A stretch of 64,000 nucleotides of DNA, taken from NCBI GenBank assembly GCA_016194905.1, contig JACQAP010000029.1:62001-126000 (forward strand). Reading direction: 5' to 3'. Numbering within the stretch: position 1 is the stretch's first letter; every line of letters begins with the position of its first letter. Below are positions 8,263 to 16,491 of the stretch, in pieces. Position numbers and translations under genes: made by a program. This stretch comes from Betaproteobacteria bacterium (GTDB taxonomy: Bacteria; Pseudomonadota; Gammaproteobacteria; Burkholderiales; JACQAP01). A model generated the notes under the pieces. The model did no database searches and was not told the DNA's origin. It worked only from the letters and a program-made list of their open reading frames with translations.

Positions 8263-9573
8263 GTGCAGAAGAAGCACACTATCGTCATTCTCAATCCCGG
8301 CCACTTTCACGCCGCACTCACGCTGCGCGAGCGCCATCCGCTGATCGACGACGACGTTCATGTCTTCGCCGAAGATGGACCGGACGTGGACCATTTCGTG
8401 CGCCTCGTTCACTCCTTCAACGATCGCGAAGTCGACCCGACGGACTGGATGCTCTACGTCCATCGCGGTGCCGATTATATGGAGAAGCTGATCGCGCAGC
8501 GTCCGGGAGAGGTCGTCATCGTCGCCGGCAGGAACAACGAGAAAATACCGCTAATCCATATCCTGCACGCGCAGGGTTTTCGCGTGCTGGGCGACAAGCC
8601 CTGGTTGATCGAGAGCGAGCAGATCGGACTGCTGAGAGAGGTCACCGCGAGTGCGCCGCTGGCGATGGATATCATGACCGAGCGCCATGAGGTGGCGAAC
8701 CGGGTGCAGAAGGCGCTCGTACAGCAGTCCGCGGTATTCGGCGACTTCCGCATCGACGGCGACCAACCCGCGATTGCCGTCCGCAGCGTGCATCACCTCT
8801 ACAAGAGGGTCAACAACCGGCCGCTGCAGCGGCCAGCCTGGTACTTCGATCCCGCGGTGCAAGGCGAGGGCATCACCGATGTCACCACGCATCTGGTCGA
8901 CCTGGTGCAATGGATGACCGGCGACGGCGTGCGCTTCGACTTCGACTGGCATGTCGAGCGACTGTCGGCGCGACAGTGGCCGACGGCCATTCCGCGCGAC
9001 CTCTTCTCGCGTATCACCGGTCTCGAAGATTTTCCGGCAGCGTTGCGTGACCGCGTGGCCGACGGCGCGCTACAGTATCTATGCAACGCCGCGCTGTCGT
9101 ATCGACTGCGCGGCATTCCGGTGGAAATCGAAACGCTCTGGGCGTTGGAAGAACCGGAGGGCAGCGGCGACCTTCACCGTGCCATTCTACGGGGGACCAA
9201 GTCCGATCTGATCGTCGATCAGGGGCCGGAGACGGGATTCCTGACCATGCTTACCATCAGCCCGGCCGAAGGCGGCAAGGTTTTTGCCGAAGCGCTGACC
9301 GACGCCGTCGCCAAGATGCAAACCGAGTTCCCCGGGCTCGGCGTCGAGCCCGCCGGCGCGGAGTTCCGCATCACGATCCCGAAGGCGCTGCGCACCACGC
9401 ACGAGCAGTACTTCGCCGCCGTGCTGCAGACGTTCCTGGCCTATATCGATGAGGGCAGGTGGCCCGGCAACCTCGGTTCGGATCTCGATACCAAGTACAC
9501 GCTGCTGGCGCAGGCCCTGGACCTGTCCCATCGCTCGGCTGCGGCCGCGCCCCGCGTGGAACTTCGTGGATAA
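8263..9573 (+). CDS. Long oxidoreductase related to the Gfo/Idh/MocA fold, with an extended C-terminal domain
   Basis: 436 residues from a GTG. The N-terminus (HTIVILNPGHFHAALTL) and GDKPWLIES around 109 are a variant of the Rossmann fold and EKP motif of Gfo/Idh enzymes. The rest matches my memory of proteins annotated as having a putative oxidoreductase C-terminal domain. Family length is typically 420-450, so it looks complete. It probably works with the shorter Gfo/Idh enzyme immediately upstream; paired genes of this kind are common in sugar-oxidation operons. The reaction is not known. Confidence 0.75.
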   Translation: MQKKHTIVILNPGHFHAALTLRERHPLIDDDVHVFAEDGPDVDHFVRLVHSFNDREVDPTDWMLYVHRGADYMEKLIAQRPGEVVIVAGRNNEKIPLIHILHAQGFRVLGDKPWLIESEQIGLLREVTASAPLAMDIMTERHEVANRVQKALVQQSAVFGDFRIDGDQPAIAVRSVHHLYKRVNNRPLQRPAWYFDPAVQGEGITDVTTHLVDLVQWMTGDGVRFDFDWHVERLSARQWPTAIPRDLFSRITGLEDFPAALRDRVADGALQYLCNAALSYRLRGIPVEIETLWALEEPEGSGDLHRAILRGTKSDLIVDQGPETGFLTMLTISPAEGGKVFAEALTDAVAKMQTEFPGLGVEPAGAEFRITIPKALRTTHEQYFAAVLQTFLAYIDEGRWPGNLGSDLDTKYTLLAQALDLSHRSAAAAPRVELRG

Positions 9574-9609
9574 TCGGACGAGGTTGCGGCTGCGAATAAC
9601 TGGACCCGG

Positions 9610-10356
9610 ATGAACAAGATCATGATCGTGACCGGCGGCAGCCGTGGCATCGGCGCGGCAACAGCGCTGCTGGCCGCGCAGCGCGGCTACGCGGTCTGCG
9701 TGAACTATCTGCATAACCGCAAGGCCGCCGAGGAGATCGTGCGCAATATCGAGCAGATCGGCAGGCACGCCGTTGCCGTTGCCGCCGATGTGGCGTCGGA
9801 GCAGGATGTGGTGCGCCTGTTCGAGACGGTCGACAGGGAACTCGGGCGCGTGACCGCGCTGGTCAATAACGCCGGTATCGTCGAACAGCAGACGCGGCTG
9901 GACGGGATCGACGCCGCGCGCCTGCAGCGCATATTTGCGACCAATGTCACCGGAACATTCATCTGCTCGCGCGAGGCGGTGCGGCGCATGTCGACCCGAC
10001 ATGGCGGCGCGGGCGGCGGCATCGTCAATGTCTCATCCCGCGCGTCGCAGATCGGCTCTCCCGGGGAATACGTCGATTACGCGGCGTCCAAGGGGGCGGT
10101 CGATTCCCTGACCATCGGCCTGGCGAAAGAGGTCGCGGAAGAGGGCATCCGCGTCAATGCCGTGCGGCCGGGGTTCATCTATACCGGAATGCATGCCAGC
10201 GGCGGCGAGCCGAACCGGGTCGACCGCGTCAAGACCTTCGCGCCGATGAAGCGCGGCGGCAAGGCGGAGGAGGTCGCCAGCGCCATTCTCTGGCTGCTGT
10301 CAGAGGAGGCGTCCTATACCACCGGCGCCTTCATCGAGGTATCCGGCGGCCGATAA
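9610..10356 (+). CDS. SDR family oxidoreductase
   Basis: 248 residues, the classical short-chain dehydrogenase length. The cofactor motif TGGSRGIG is at 8-15, NNAG at 86-89, the catalytic Ser near 142-143, and Tyr157/Lys161 in YAASK. N31 followed by Y suggests NADP preference is possible but not proven. It is the last gene of the sugar operon, 36 bases after the preceding stop. The C-terminus (LLSEEASYTTGAFIEVSGGR) is the normal family ending, so the gene is intact. It likely reduces or oxidises a sugar or polyol intermediate. Confidence 0.9.
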   Translation: MNKIMIVTGGSRGIGAATALLAAQRGYAVCVNYLHNRKAAEEIVRNIEQIGRHAVAVAADVASEQDVVRLFETVDRELGRVTALVNNAGIVEQQTRLDGIDAARLQRIFATNVTGTFICSREAVRRMSTRHGGAGGGIVNVSSRASQIGSPGEYVDYAASKGAVDSLTIGLAKEVAEEGIRVNAVRPGFIYTGMHASGGEPNRVDRVKTFAPMKRGGKAEEVASAILWLLSEEASYTTGAFIEVSGGR

Positions 10357-10466
10357 AAAACCTCGAAACAGGGGCGCAAAAAAGGCGCAAAGTGTTCAAA
10401 GAAAGGCGATAATTGCCTTTGCATTGGTCGGCGGTTCATTTTCAACTATTTTTGAGAGGTGACAGA

Positions 10467-10634
10467 TTGGCCAAACCAAACTACGCATTCGAAAAACGGC
10501 AAAAAGAAATCGCAAAGAAGAAAAAGCAGGAAGAAAAGCGCCTGCGCAAAGCAACGGACAAAGCTGAAACACCTGCTGAGGGCGATGGCACCCCGCCGCC
10601 GCCGGCTGGAGGAGAAACTCCCTCCCAAGGCTGA
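10467..10634 (+). CDS. Small highly charged hypothetical protein
   Basis: 55 residues from a TTG at 10467, with GAGAGG just upstream; the reading frame is open further left but without a convincing start. The sequence begins LAKPNYAFEKRQKEIAKKKK and has a basic first half and a Pro/Gly/Glu-rich second half. Short proteins with this AKPNY-FEKRQKE start are widespread in Betaproteobacteria and have no known role. It is likely cytoplasmic and may bind nucleic acid, which is inference from charge only. Confidence 0.65.
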   Translation: MAKPNYAFEKRQKEIAKKKKQEEKRLRKATDKAETPAEGDGTPPPPAGGETPSQG

Positions 10635-10649
10635 ACAGGGGACCGGTGC

Positions 10650-11102
10650 ATGCGGATATGGGTCGATGCCGATGCCTGTCCGAATGTCATCAAGGACATC
10701 CTGTTCCGCGCCGCCGAGCGGGCGCAAGTCACGCTGACGCTGGTTGCCAACCAGCCGATCAGAACTCCGCCTTCGCAGTTCATCAAGGCGCTCCAGGTTC
10801 CGGCTGGATTCGACGTCGCCGACGACAAGATCGTCGAACTGGTCGAAGCCGGTGACCTGGTCATCACCGCCGACATTCCCCTCGCCGCCGGCGTCATAGA
10901 GAAGGGCGGCCACGCCCTTGATCCACGCGGCGAGTTTTATACCAAAGACAACATCAAGGAACGCCTGGCGATGCGCAAGCTCATGGACGAGTTGCGCAGC
11001 AGCGGCGTGGAGACCGGCGGCCCATCGACTTTCAGCAATGCCGACCGCCAGGCCTTTGCCAACAAGCTCGACCGCTTTCTGGTGGGAAGCAGCGGGCGGT
11101 AG
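10650..11102 (+). CDS. YaiI/YqxD family protein (UPF0178)
   Basis: 150 residues, full family length. It opens with the conserved [20 protein letters not shown], an Asp-rich metal-site-like motif related to PIN/NYN nucleases. It also has [21 protein letters not shown] in the middle, which is diagnostic for the family. The biochemical role is not established. It lies 15 bases after the small charged protein and may share its transcript. Confidence 0.9.
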   Translation: MRIWVDADACPNVIKDILFRAAERAQVTLTLVANQPIRTPPSQFIKALQVPAGFDVADDKIVELVEAGDLVITADIPLAAGVIEKGGHALDPRGEFYTKDNIKERLAMRKLMDELRSSGVETGGPSTFSNADRQAFANKLDRFLVGSSGR

Positions 11103-11331
11103 GCGCCCGACCCGTAGTTGTGAAATGATTGACACATGAACTTGGAAAAAGCAGTTGCACCGCCAGGGACGCCATGGACGCAAGGAAAACAAATGCATGG
11201 ATCTGTCGACACTTTCACCCTTTGGGTGAGTTCGGTCAGGCACGCCTATCGCTCTCCTTTGCGTCCTTGGCGCACCCCTCAAGGGGGTATTGAAAAGAAT
11301 CCTTTGCGGTGAATGAACTACCGGATTTAGG

Positions 11332-12015
11332 ATGAAACGACTCGACAGGCTGCTCTCGAACAATCGGCTCTGGGCCGCGGGCGTGCGCAGTCGGGAGCCG
11401 GATTATTTCACCAAGCTCTCCCAGATCCAGGTACCGGAGTTTTTATGGATCGGCTGCTCCGACAGCCGCGTTCCGGCGAACCAGATCACCGGCCTGGCGC
11501 CTGGTGAAGTCTTTGTCCATCGCAACGTCGCCAACATTGTCGTTCATGCCGACCTGAACTGCCTTTCGGTGCTGCAGTACGCCGTCGATGTGCTGAAGGT
11601 GAAGCACGTCATCGTCTGCGGACACTACGGCTGCGGCGGCGTGACGGCGGCGCACGACAACCTCAAGCTGGGATTGATCGACAACTGGCTGCGCCATGTG
11701 CAGGACGTAGGCCAAAAGCATCGCGATGCGCTCGGCGCGATCCCGAGCCGGGAAGGGCGGATTGCCCGTCTGTGCGAACTCAATGTGATCGAACAGGCGG
11801 TCAACGTCGCCCAGACCACCGTGGTCCAGGACGCCTGGGCGCGCGGGCAGGAGCTGGCCGTGCATGGCTGGGCTTACGACCTGAACGACGGCGTGATACG
11901 CGATCTGAAGATGTCCATGGAAGGACCGGGAGAATTGGAAGACTGCTATGCCGCGGCGCTGGCTCCTGCCGATGCCGTAACGGCAGCGCTTGGCGGAAAG
12001 GGCCTCAAGCTCTAA
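11332..12015 (+). CDS. can: Beta-class carbonic anhydrase
   Basis: 227 residues. Zinc ligands are visible: C42 in IGCSDSRVPANQI (with the D44/R46 dyad), H98 and C101 in VCGHYGCGGV. The enzyme hydrates CO2 to bicarbonate in the cytoplasm. Length and motifs match the E. coli Can-type family. The 229-bp stretch before it holds only degenerate GC-rich repeat-like sequence. Standing alone, it is probably housekeeping. Confidence 0.93.
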   Translation: MKRLDRLLSNNRLWAAGVRSREPDYFTKLSQIQVPEFLWIGCSDSRVPANQITGLAPGEVFVHRNVANIVVHADLNCLSVLQYAVDVLKVKHVIVCGHYGCGGVTAAHDNLKLGLIDNWLRHVQDVGQKHRDALGAIPSREGRIARLCELNVIEQAVNVAQTTVVQDAWARGQELAVHGWAYDLNDGVIRDLKMSMEGPGELEDCYAAALAPADAVTAALGGKGLKL

Positions 12016-12019
12016 GGAC

Positions 12020-12094
12020 TACACCCAACGCAGATACCCTACGTGCGTAGCACGTCGGAGTACCCTTTTAGGCGCAGAGGACGCAGAGGAAAAG
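12020..12094 (+). repeat. Dispersed repeat, copy 1 (66 bp identical to copy at 16020)
   Basis: Bases 12020-12085 are identical to 16020-16085. The unit contains a small dyad (ACGTGC-gta-GCACGT) and ends in the purine-rich GGCGCAGAGGACGCAGAGG type run common in betaproteobacterial intergenic repeats. It starts four bases after the carbonic anhydrase stop. The rest of the 249-bp gap to the RidA gene shows no gene. Confidence 0.85.
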
Positions 12095-12264
12095 ATGACT
12101 TGATCGCAAGCTGACTTTGGGTCATTGAGGCGGGCTGCCGTGGCTTGGAGTTTTGGCTGGTGGGTTATACCGAGCAACGGGATGCAGGATTTTATTTTGG
12201 AATATTCTCTCGACTTTACATCGTTGGTCCCCTGATCTTTTTGTCGTCAATGGAAGGCTAAAAA

Positions 12265-12726
12265 ATGAAGAAGATCTTCTTGCTTGTTGCTGCCTGTTTC
12301 AATCTCGTGCTCGCAGGGTCGCTATTTGCCGGGGAGGGAGGGTCGGTCGAATTCCTGAACTCGGGCAAGGTGCTGCCCACGACGCTGCCGTTTTCGGAGG
12401 CCGTTCGCGTCGGCAATACGCTTTATCTGTCCGGGCAGATCGGCATTGTTCCCGGAACCATGAAGCTCGCGTCCGGAGGTATCAAGGAAGAAGCTGCGCA
12501 GACACTGGAGAATATCAAGACTTCGCTCGAGGCACATGGTTACTCGCTGGCCAATGTCGTGAAATGCACGGTCATGCTGGCGGACATAGCCGAGTGGGGA
12601 GCATTTAACGAAGTCTACAAGACCTTTTTCTCGAAGCCCTATCCCGCCCGAAGCGCTTTCGGCGCCAGCGGCCTGGCTCTCGGTGCCAGAGTGGAAGTGG
12701 AGTGCGTTGCTGCTCTGGACAAGTGA
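12265..12726 (+). CDS. Exported RidA-family protein
   Basis: 153 residues. Residues 1 to about 22 (MKKIFLLVAACFNLVLAGSLFA) form a signal peptide, which is unusual because RidA proteins normally act in the cytoplasm on reactive enamines and imines. The mature part has the RidA pattern: GNTLYLSGQIG, TLENIKTSLEAHGYSLANVVK and PARSAFG with the substrate-binding Arg. A periplasmic location is therefore predicted. It stands alone between two intergenic regions. Confidence 0.88.
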   Translation: MKKIFLLVAACFNLVLAGSLFAGEGGSVEFLNSGKVLPTTLPFSEAVRVGNTLYLSGQIGIVPGTMKLASGGIKEEAAQTLENIKTSLEAHGYSLANVVKCTVMLADIAEWGAFNEVYKTFFSKPYPARSAFGASGLALGARVEVECVAALDK

Positions 12727-12727
12727 T

Positions 12728-13076
12728 AGCGGTGTGCTTAGGTGCTTTACGAAGAGATTCGCAGAATGTCCAAGAAACTTGCGGGTGGTTGCACTGGCGC
12801 CACCTTGACATGAATGATGTGCTGTCAAAGATAAAGGTGCGTTGCCCGGATCAAGCCAAGTACGGAACTTGTCCGCCTATCACCTGCGCCGGGCGCCGTC
12901 ACCTAGGCCGCACGCGGCAAGCATTGTTGGCATGTCTATGATTCGGTAGTAGCCTGCTTGCGCAAAAGGCGGTCTCCCCTGGCACGGCACGGTTCCAGAG
13001 ACTGCGTGATAGACGGAACCTTGCCGTGGAATAACACGGAAATATTCCTTTGATTACATGTTAGAGGGCAACAGCC
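12728..13076. other. Intergenic region with a 14-bp inverted repeat; no gene seen
   Basis: No convincing reading frame is found in these 349 bases. An inverted repeat with one mismatch pairs 12983-12996 (CACGGCACGGTTCC) with 13015-13028 (GGAACCTTGCCGTG), separated by 18 bases; no T-run follows, so it is not an ordinary terminator. At 13059-13070 lies TGTTAGAGGGCA, repeated in inverse orientation at 14072. Confidence 0.55.
13059..13070 (+). repeat. Left 12-bp boundary repeat (inverse copy at 14072-14083)
   Basis: TGTTAGAGGGCA here and its exact reverse complement at 14072-14083 bracket the PIN-like gene and the lipoprotein gene. Eleven bases of it recur at 13625-13635 between the two genes. 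It resembles, but does not strictly match, integron attC core sites (GTTRRRY). Confidence 0.6.
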
Positions 13077-13640
13077 GTGGTGCGCTTTACCCTAGACACA
13101 AACTGCCTCATTGACGTCGAGGAAGCACGGGCAGATGGGCCATACATACGCGAACTCGTCTCACGCCTAGGAAACGGGATTACCGTTGCCGTATCCGCTA
13201 TAGGTGCATCTGAACGGCAACGGAACGGGGGGTACGCTCGGAGCTTCTCCGAATTTCAACAGAAGCTCAACGCCATTGGGTTTGGTGGTCTAGAGATTCT
13301 CCTCCCGCTGGCGTACATGGACGTCTGCTTTTTGGACCATTGCGTCATGGCGGACGAAGCGGACACACTGGAGCGCGATATCCACAGCGTGCTGTTCCCA
13401 AACATTGAGTTCTTGTGGGTCGAATATGCAAACGCACGCGGTCTGCCTGTCGATTCAATAGACAAGAATTGGCGAAATGCAAAATGTGACGTGCTAGGGC
13501 TTTGGTGTCACATCAAGCACGGTGGCGGCGTATTCGTGACGAGCGACGGCAATTTTCACGCAGCGACCAAGCAAGGTAAGCTGAAAGCTCTAGGAGCCGG
13601 AACGATTGCATATCCCAAAGACGCGTTAGAGGGCACTTAG
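13077..13640 (+). CDS. PIN-like domain hypothetical protein
   Basis: 187 residues from a GTG. The N-terminal FTLDTNCLIDVEE resembles the first Asp motif of PIN nucleases (aDTNvLid). The late KCDVLGLWCHIKHGGGVFVTSDGNFH resembles the family's third acidic block plus vTsD. No antitoxin-like partner is adjacent: the upstream space is empty and the downstream gene is a lipoprotein. Base composition looks more AT-rich than in neighbours, and short repeats flank the gene, suggesting acquisition. Function unproven; a stand-alone RNase or cassette protein are both possible. Confidence 0.65.
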   Translation: MVRFTLDTNCLIDVEEARADGPYIRELVSRLGNGITVAVSAIGASERQRNGGYARSFSEFQQKLNAIGFGGLEILLPLAYMDVCFLDHCVMADEADTLERDIHSVLFPNIEFLWVEYANARGLPVDSIDKNWRNAKCDVLGLWCHIKHGGGVFVTSDGNFHAATKQGKLKALGAGTIAYPKDALEGT

Positions 13641-13651
13641 AAGGAGCCAAT

Positions 13652-14068
13652 ATGAAATTACTTCTAGCCGCATTTGCTGTGACCCTCGTGGCGTTTGCCG
13701 CAGCTTGCGCAACCGTCCGACAGCAGGATCTTGACGCATGGGTTGGGATGCCCGTCGAAGCTTTGGACACGCATTCGCTATTCATCACGGTACCTATGTA
13801 TCGCACCGTGACGGCAAGCGGTATTGAAATCCGAAACTATGCGAACGGGAGGGATGTTGCGAACTGCTTTGGGACGGCCGGAGCCACCAATACGGGCAAC
13901 TTTGTAAATGCAAATGCGTTCACCACCTGCTCAAGCGGGCGAATCGTTTGCAATAACATCTTCTACATCAAGGATGGGAAGGTAGTCGAATATGCTCCTA
14001 CTGGTCGGTGCTTCACGGACGAAAGGGTTCAGCCTCAGGCACGCTATCTGCGCTTAAGAGGTCAATGA
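13652..14068 (+). CDS. Hypothetical lipoprotein
   Basis: 138 residues with an AAGGAG ribosome site. Residues 1-19 form a lipoprotein signal ending FAAAC, so Cys19 should be lipidated. The mature part contains WVGMPVEALDTHSLFITVP, a motif I associate with uncharacterised proteobacterial lipoproteins, and four more Cys, possibly in disulfides. It starts 11 bases after the PIN-like gene and shares its flanking repeat, so the two probably travel together. No function can be assigned. Confidence 0.7.
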   Translation: MKLLLAAFAVTLVAFAAACATVRQQDLDAWVGMPVEALDTHSLFITVPMYRTVTASGIEIRNYANGRDVANCFGTAGATNTGNFVNANAFTTCSSGRIVCNNIFYIKDGKVVEYAPTGRCFTDERVQPQARYLRLRGQ

Positions 14069-14071
14069 ATA

Positions 14072-14083
14072 TGCCCTCTAACA
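14072..14083 (-). repeat. Right 12-bp boundary repeat (inverse of 13059-13070)
   Basis: TGCCCTCTAACA is the exact reverse complement of the left copy. It begins three bases after the lipoprotein stop. A degenerate CTAGAGGGAC about 95 bases further on could be a decayed partner site. The rest of 14084-14334 shows no gene. Confidence 0.6.
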
Positions 14084-14334
14084 ATACATATATGGACTCC
14101 TCCCAGGAAACAAGAGAAACACGGTAGATAGTTGGTCAACGCGGGAATCGGTTGCAGTCGTATATCCGGCATCTAGAGGGACGACGGGGTCTGGCCTGCA
14201 TAATTGCATAAATAGCAGTTCCGCCTACCCGATCACATGGCTTTCCCAATGCTTTCGTTATTGACGATCCAGACGTTTTGTATCGCCCGGGGATCTTGTT
14301 GGTGTGTGTCTGCTCATTGCATTGCCGTCGGCTT

Positions 14335-14796
14335 TTACCGCAGAGCTGCCGGTTCCCGCAGAGCTCCATACCCAGGCGCCTTCGCCCCCATCGCCCCGGC
14401 AATGATCTGTAGATCGTGCTCGCTGATCTCGAACAGGCCAAAGCGAAGCTGGTATCCCCAGTTACGTTTCCCGGCCGAGAAGTCGAGTTCGTCCAGCAGC
14501 GGAAGGATCGGCGCGTCGTGCGCCTTCAACCATTTCACGTCGCGGCGGAAGGGGCAGAAGCCTTCGCTCATGTCGAACTGGTAAGGCTCTCTGTCCTTCG
14601 CAATGCCGATGGCCGTGAAGGCCCGGAGTTTTTCCTTGCCCCTGAACGCGAGTGTCGGCGAGTAGTAGATGACTCTGTCCTCGGGCTGGACGCGGCGCAA
14701 TGGCGCGGCTTTGCCGTGACAGACCTGCATGAATCCCGCCTGTCGGCCATGGCGCACGTGCTCGGCCGATGCTATGGCTATCCAGTTCCGGCTCAT
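14335..14796 (-). CDS. EVE domain-containing protein (UPF0310-like)
   Basis: 153 residues from the ATG at 14796 ([17 protein letters not shown]). The body has [29 protein letters not shown] and [15 protein letters not shown], the pattern of EVE/PUA-like domains that bind modified bases in nucleic acid. Length matches the family. Its start overlaps the stop of the VOC gene (ATGA), so the two are translationally coupled. In other genomes EVE proteins may act in sensing modified DNA or RNA; here the link to a VOC protein suggests a simple housekeeping operon. Confidence 0.85.
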   Translation of the reverse strand: MSRNWIAIASAEHVRHGRQAGFMQVCHGKAAPLRRVQPEDRVIYYSPTLAFRGKEKLRAFTAIGIAKDREPYQFDMSEGFCPFRRDVKWLKAHDAPILPLLDELDFSAGKRNWGYQLRFGLFEISEHDLQIIAGAMGAKAPGYGALREPAALR

Positions 14797-15164
14797 GGCG
14801 CGGTCGGAGCAAACACACGCAGGCGGTGCCCGTCCGGATCGAGGGCGACGAAGGTGTGGCCGAATTCCATCTCGACCGGTGCCTGCGCGATCTTCAGACC
14901 GCGCTTGCTCCAATCGGCATGCAGAGTGCGCACCGCGCTGGCATCGGCAACGGTGAAGGCGAGTTCGCCGCCGCCACCCGCTACGGAAGTGACGGGTTGT
15001 ACTGTGTGCCGCGCCCATAGTCCGAGCATGGTGCCGGTTTCTAGGGCGAACATCGCGAAGGTCGGCGAAGATTCCACGGGCTTGATGCCAAGCAGATCGG
15101 AATAGAATGCGGCGCTGGCCGGCGGGCTGTCGACGTAGAGGATGACGAGGTTCGGTTGGGGCAT
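14793..15164 (-). CDS. VOC superfamily (glyoxalase/bleomycin-resistance fold) protein
   Basis: 123 residues. It begins [21 protein letters not shown], the first beta-alpha-beta of the VOC fold, and ends with [16 protein letters not shown], the typical last strand with the DPDGH metal-site loop. It may be a dioxygenase-like or binding protein; substrate unknown. It lies between a WYL regulator gene (91 bases upstream) and the coupled EVE gene. WYL/YafY regulators next to VOC genes are a common pairing, which suggests direct regulation. Confidence 0.85.
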   Translation of the reverse strand: MPQPNLVILYVDSPPASAAFYSDLLGIKPVESSPTFAMFALETGTMLGLWARHTVQPVTSVAGGGGELAFTVADASAVRTLHADWSKRGLKIAQAPVEMEFGHTFVALDPDGHRLRVFAPTAP

Positions 15165-15255
15165 GACGATTCTCCTGGGTTGCGAGCGGGCTTCGCTCGG
15201 GCCAACCCAGATTAAGCGAGGCTGCTGTCAGTTTCTGTCAGCAGTGAACGTGCGG

Positions 15256-15945
15256 TTACTGCGGAGGAATGCCCTCGGCCGCCCGCCATTCCTTGAAAAG
15301 CGCCTGGCGCCGGCGCGGATAGCGCGTTTCTTCCAGCGTCAGGGCCGTGATCCGGTCCGTACGGAAATGCCTGAACCCCTGGCGCAGTTCGCACCAGGCC
15401 ACCACGACACGCGCGCGATCGAAGAAGCCGACGGCAAAGGGCCAGACCGTGCGCCTGGTTTCGGTTTCCTTGAGGTCGAGATAGGTGATGGCGAGTTTGC
15501 GCTCCAGTCGTATCGCCCTGCGGATGGCTTCGAGTTCCGCGTCGCCTGCGGCGATCGGCCCACCGGGACCGATGAGCAGCGCGGAATCGTCGAGGTCGTT
15601 GCGCAGATCCGCCGGCAGTACGGCGGCTATCTTGGAAATGGCTTCGCGCGCGGCTTGCCCGAGCCGGGCATCGCCCCGGTCGGCCACCCAACGGGAACCG
15701 AGCGCCAGCGCCTCGATTTCGTCCTGCGAGAACATCAAGGGCGGCAGCATAAAGCCGGGTCGCAGGATATAACCGAGTCCCGGCGCACCGTCGATGGTGG
15801 CGCCTTGCGCCTGCAGCGTTGCGATGTCGCGATACAGCGTGCGCAGGCTGATGCCGAGTGCGGACGCAAGCTTCCCACCGCGCACCGGGTACCGGTAGCC
15901 GCGCAGGAGCTGGATCAAATCGAGCAGACGTTGAGCCCGCGACAA
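15256..15945 (-). CDS. YafY-type transcriptional regulator (HTH + WYL domain)
   Basis: 229 residues. The N-terminal HTH_11 domain (residues 1-60) contains ASALGISLRTLYRDIATLQ. The WYL domain follows, with the variant WYL segment (VVVAWCELRQGFRHFRTDRI) near 190. Such regulators sense a ligand through WYL and control adjacent genes; the VOC and EVE genes downstream on the same strand are the likely targets. No operator was identified. Confidence 0.88.
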   Translation of the reverse strand: MSRAQRLLDLIQLLRGYRYPVRGGKLASALGISLRTLYRDIATLQAQGATIDGAPGLGYILRPGFMLPPLMFSQDEIEALALGSRWVADRGDARLGQAAREAISKIAAVLPADLRNDLDDSALLIGPGGPIAAGDAELEAIRRAIRLERKLAITYLDLKETETRRTVWPFAVGFFDRARVVVAWCELRQGFRHFRTDRITALTLEETRYPRRRQALFKEWRAAEGIPPQ

Positions 15946-16019
15946 GTGCCGACCCTTTCAACGGAAGAGGGCAATACAATACCGACTTTCCCACGCTAGC
16001 GGTCTCAAACTGTATGGAT

Positions 16020-16103
16020 TACACCCAACGCAGATACCCTACGTGCGTAGCACGTCGGAGTACCCTTTTAGGCGCAGAGGACGCAAAGGTCGCAGAGGAA
16101 AAG
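16020..16103 (+). repeat. Dispersed repeat, copy 2
   Basis: Bases 16020-16085 are identical to 12020-12085. After that the copy has nine extra bases (aaggtcgca) before the shared GAGGAAAAG, as expected from slippage in the purine-rich end. It is not next to a transposase. Confidence 0.85.
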
Positions 16104-16435
16104 GAAACAGAAGGAATTTCTTTTGCAGGGTGTTCTCTTAGCGCATGGTACGCAGCACAGATTAGTATTTCATCGTACTTTGCATGGGTGGCATCTCGAT
16201 GGTGGATGATCTGCTGCAATAAGCCCCTCATGAATGGGCGGCATCAGGTTTCAAATCAGCATGATTGCTGAAACTGACTCTCGATGCGGGGATTGACCGA
16301 CTGCCGGGCAGGCAGCACAATCCTGCCCATGAATACGAAATTCAATGACGCGCTTCGACGCCGCATTACGACCAGCGGGATGCGTTCGTGCGGCCGACGA
16401 CAACCCTGAATTCTCGAATAGCGAATGTTATCGAT

Positions 16436-16466
16436 AGGCCGCACATCTCTGCGGCCTTTTGTTTTT
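16436..16466 (+). terminator. Intrinsic terminator upstream of the aminotransferase gene
   Basis: AGGCCGC (16436-16442) pairs with GCGGCCT (16451-16457) around an 8-base loop, and TTTTGTTTTT follows. It is oriented on the plus strand and lies directly before the ArgD-type gene. Confidence 0.8.
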
Positions 16467-16491
16467 GAACTGACCACCAGGGGATCGGAAC

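Larger units (their letters stand above)
15946..16491. other. Long intergenic region: repeat copy 2 and a terminated leader or small-RNA candidate
   Basis: No protein gene is supported in these 546 bases. Contents: the second repeat copy (16020-16103), then about 330 bases of unassigned sequence ending in a strong intrinsic terminator (16436-16466) only 25 bases before the aminotransferase start. Because no plus-strand gene lies upstream, the terminator should end either a small RNA or an attenuated leader. Confidence 0.5.

Noticed and set aside
14069-14334. Possible tRNA or attachment site after the lipoprotein gene
   Set aside because: No cloverleaf, T-loop or long direct repeat could be drawn.
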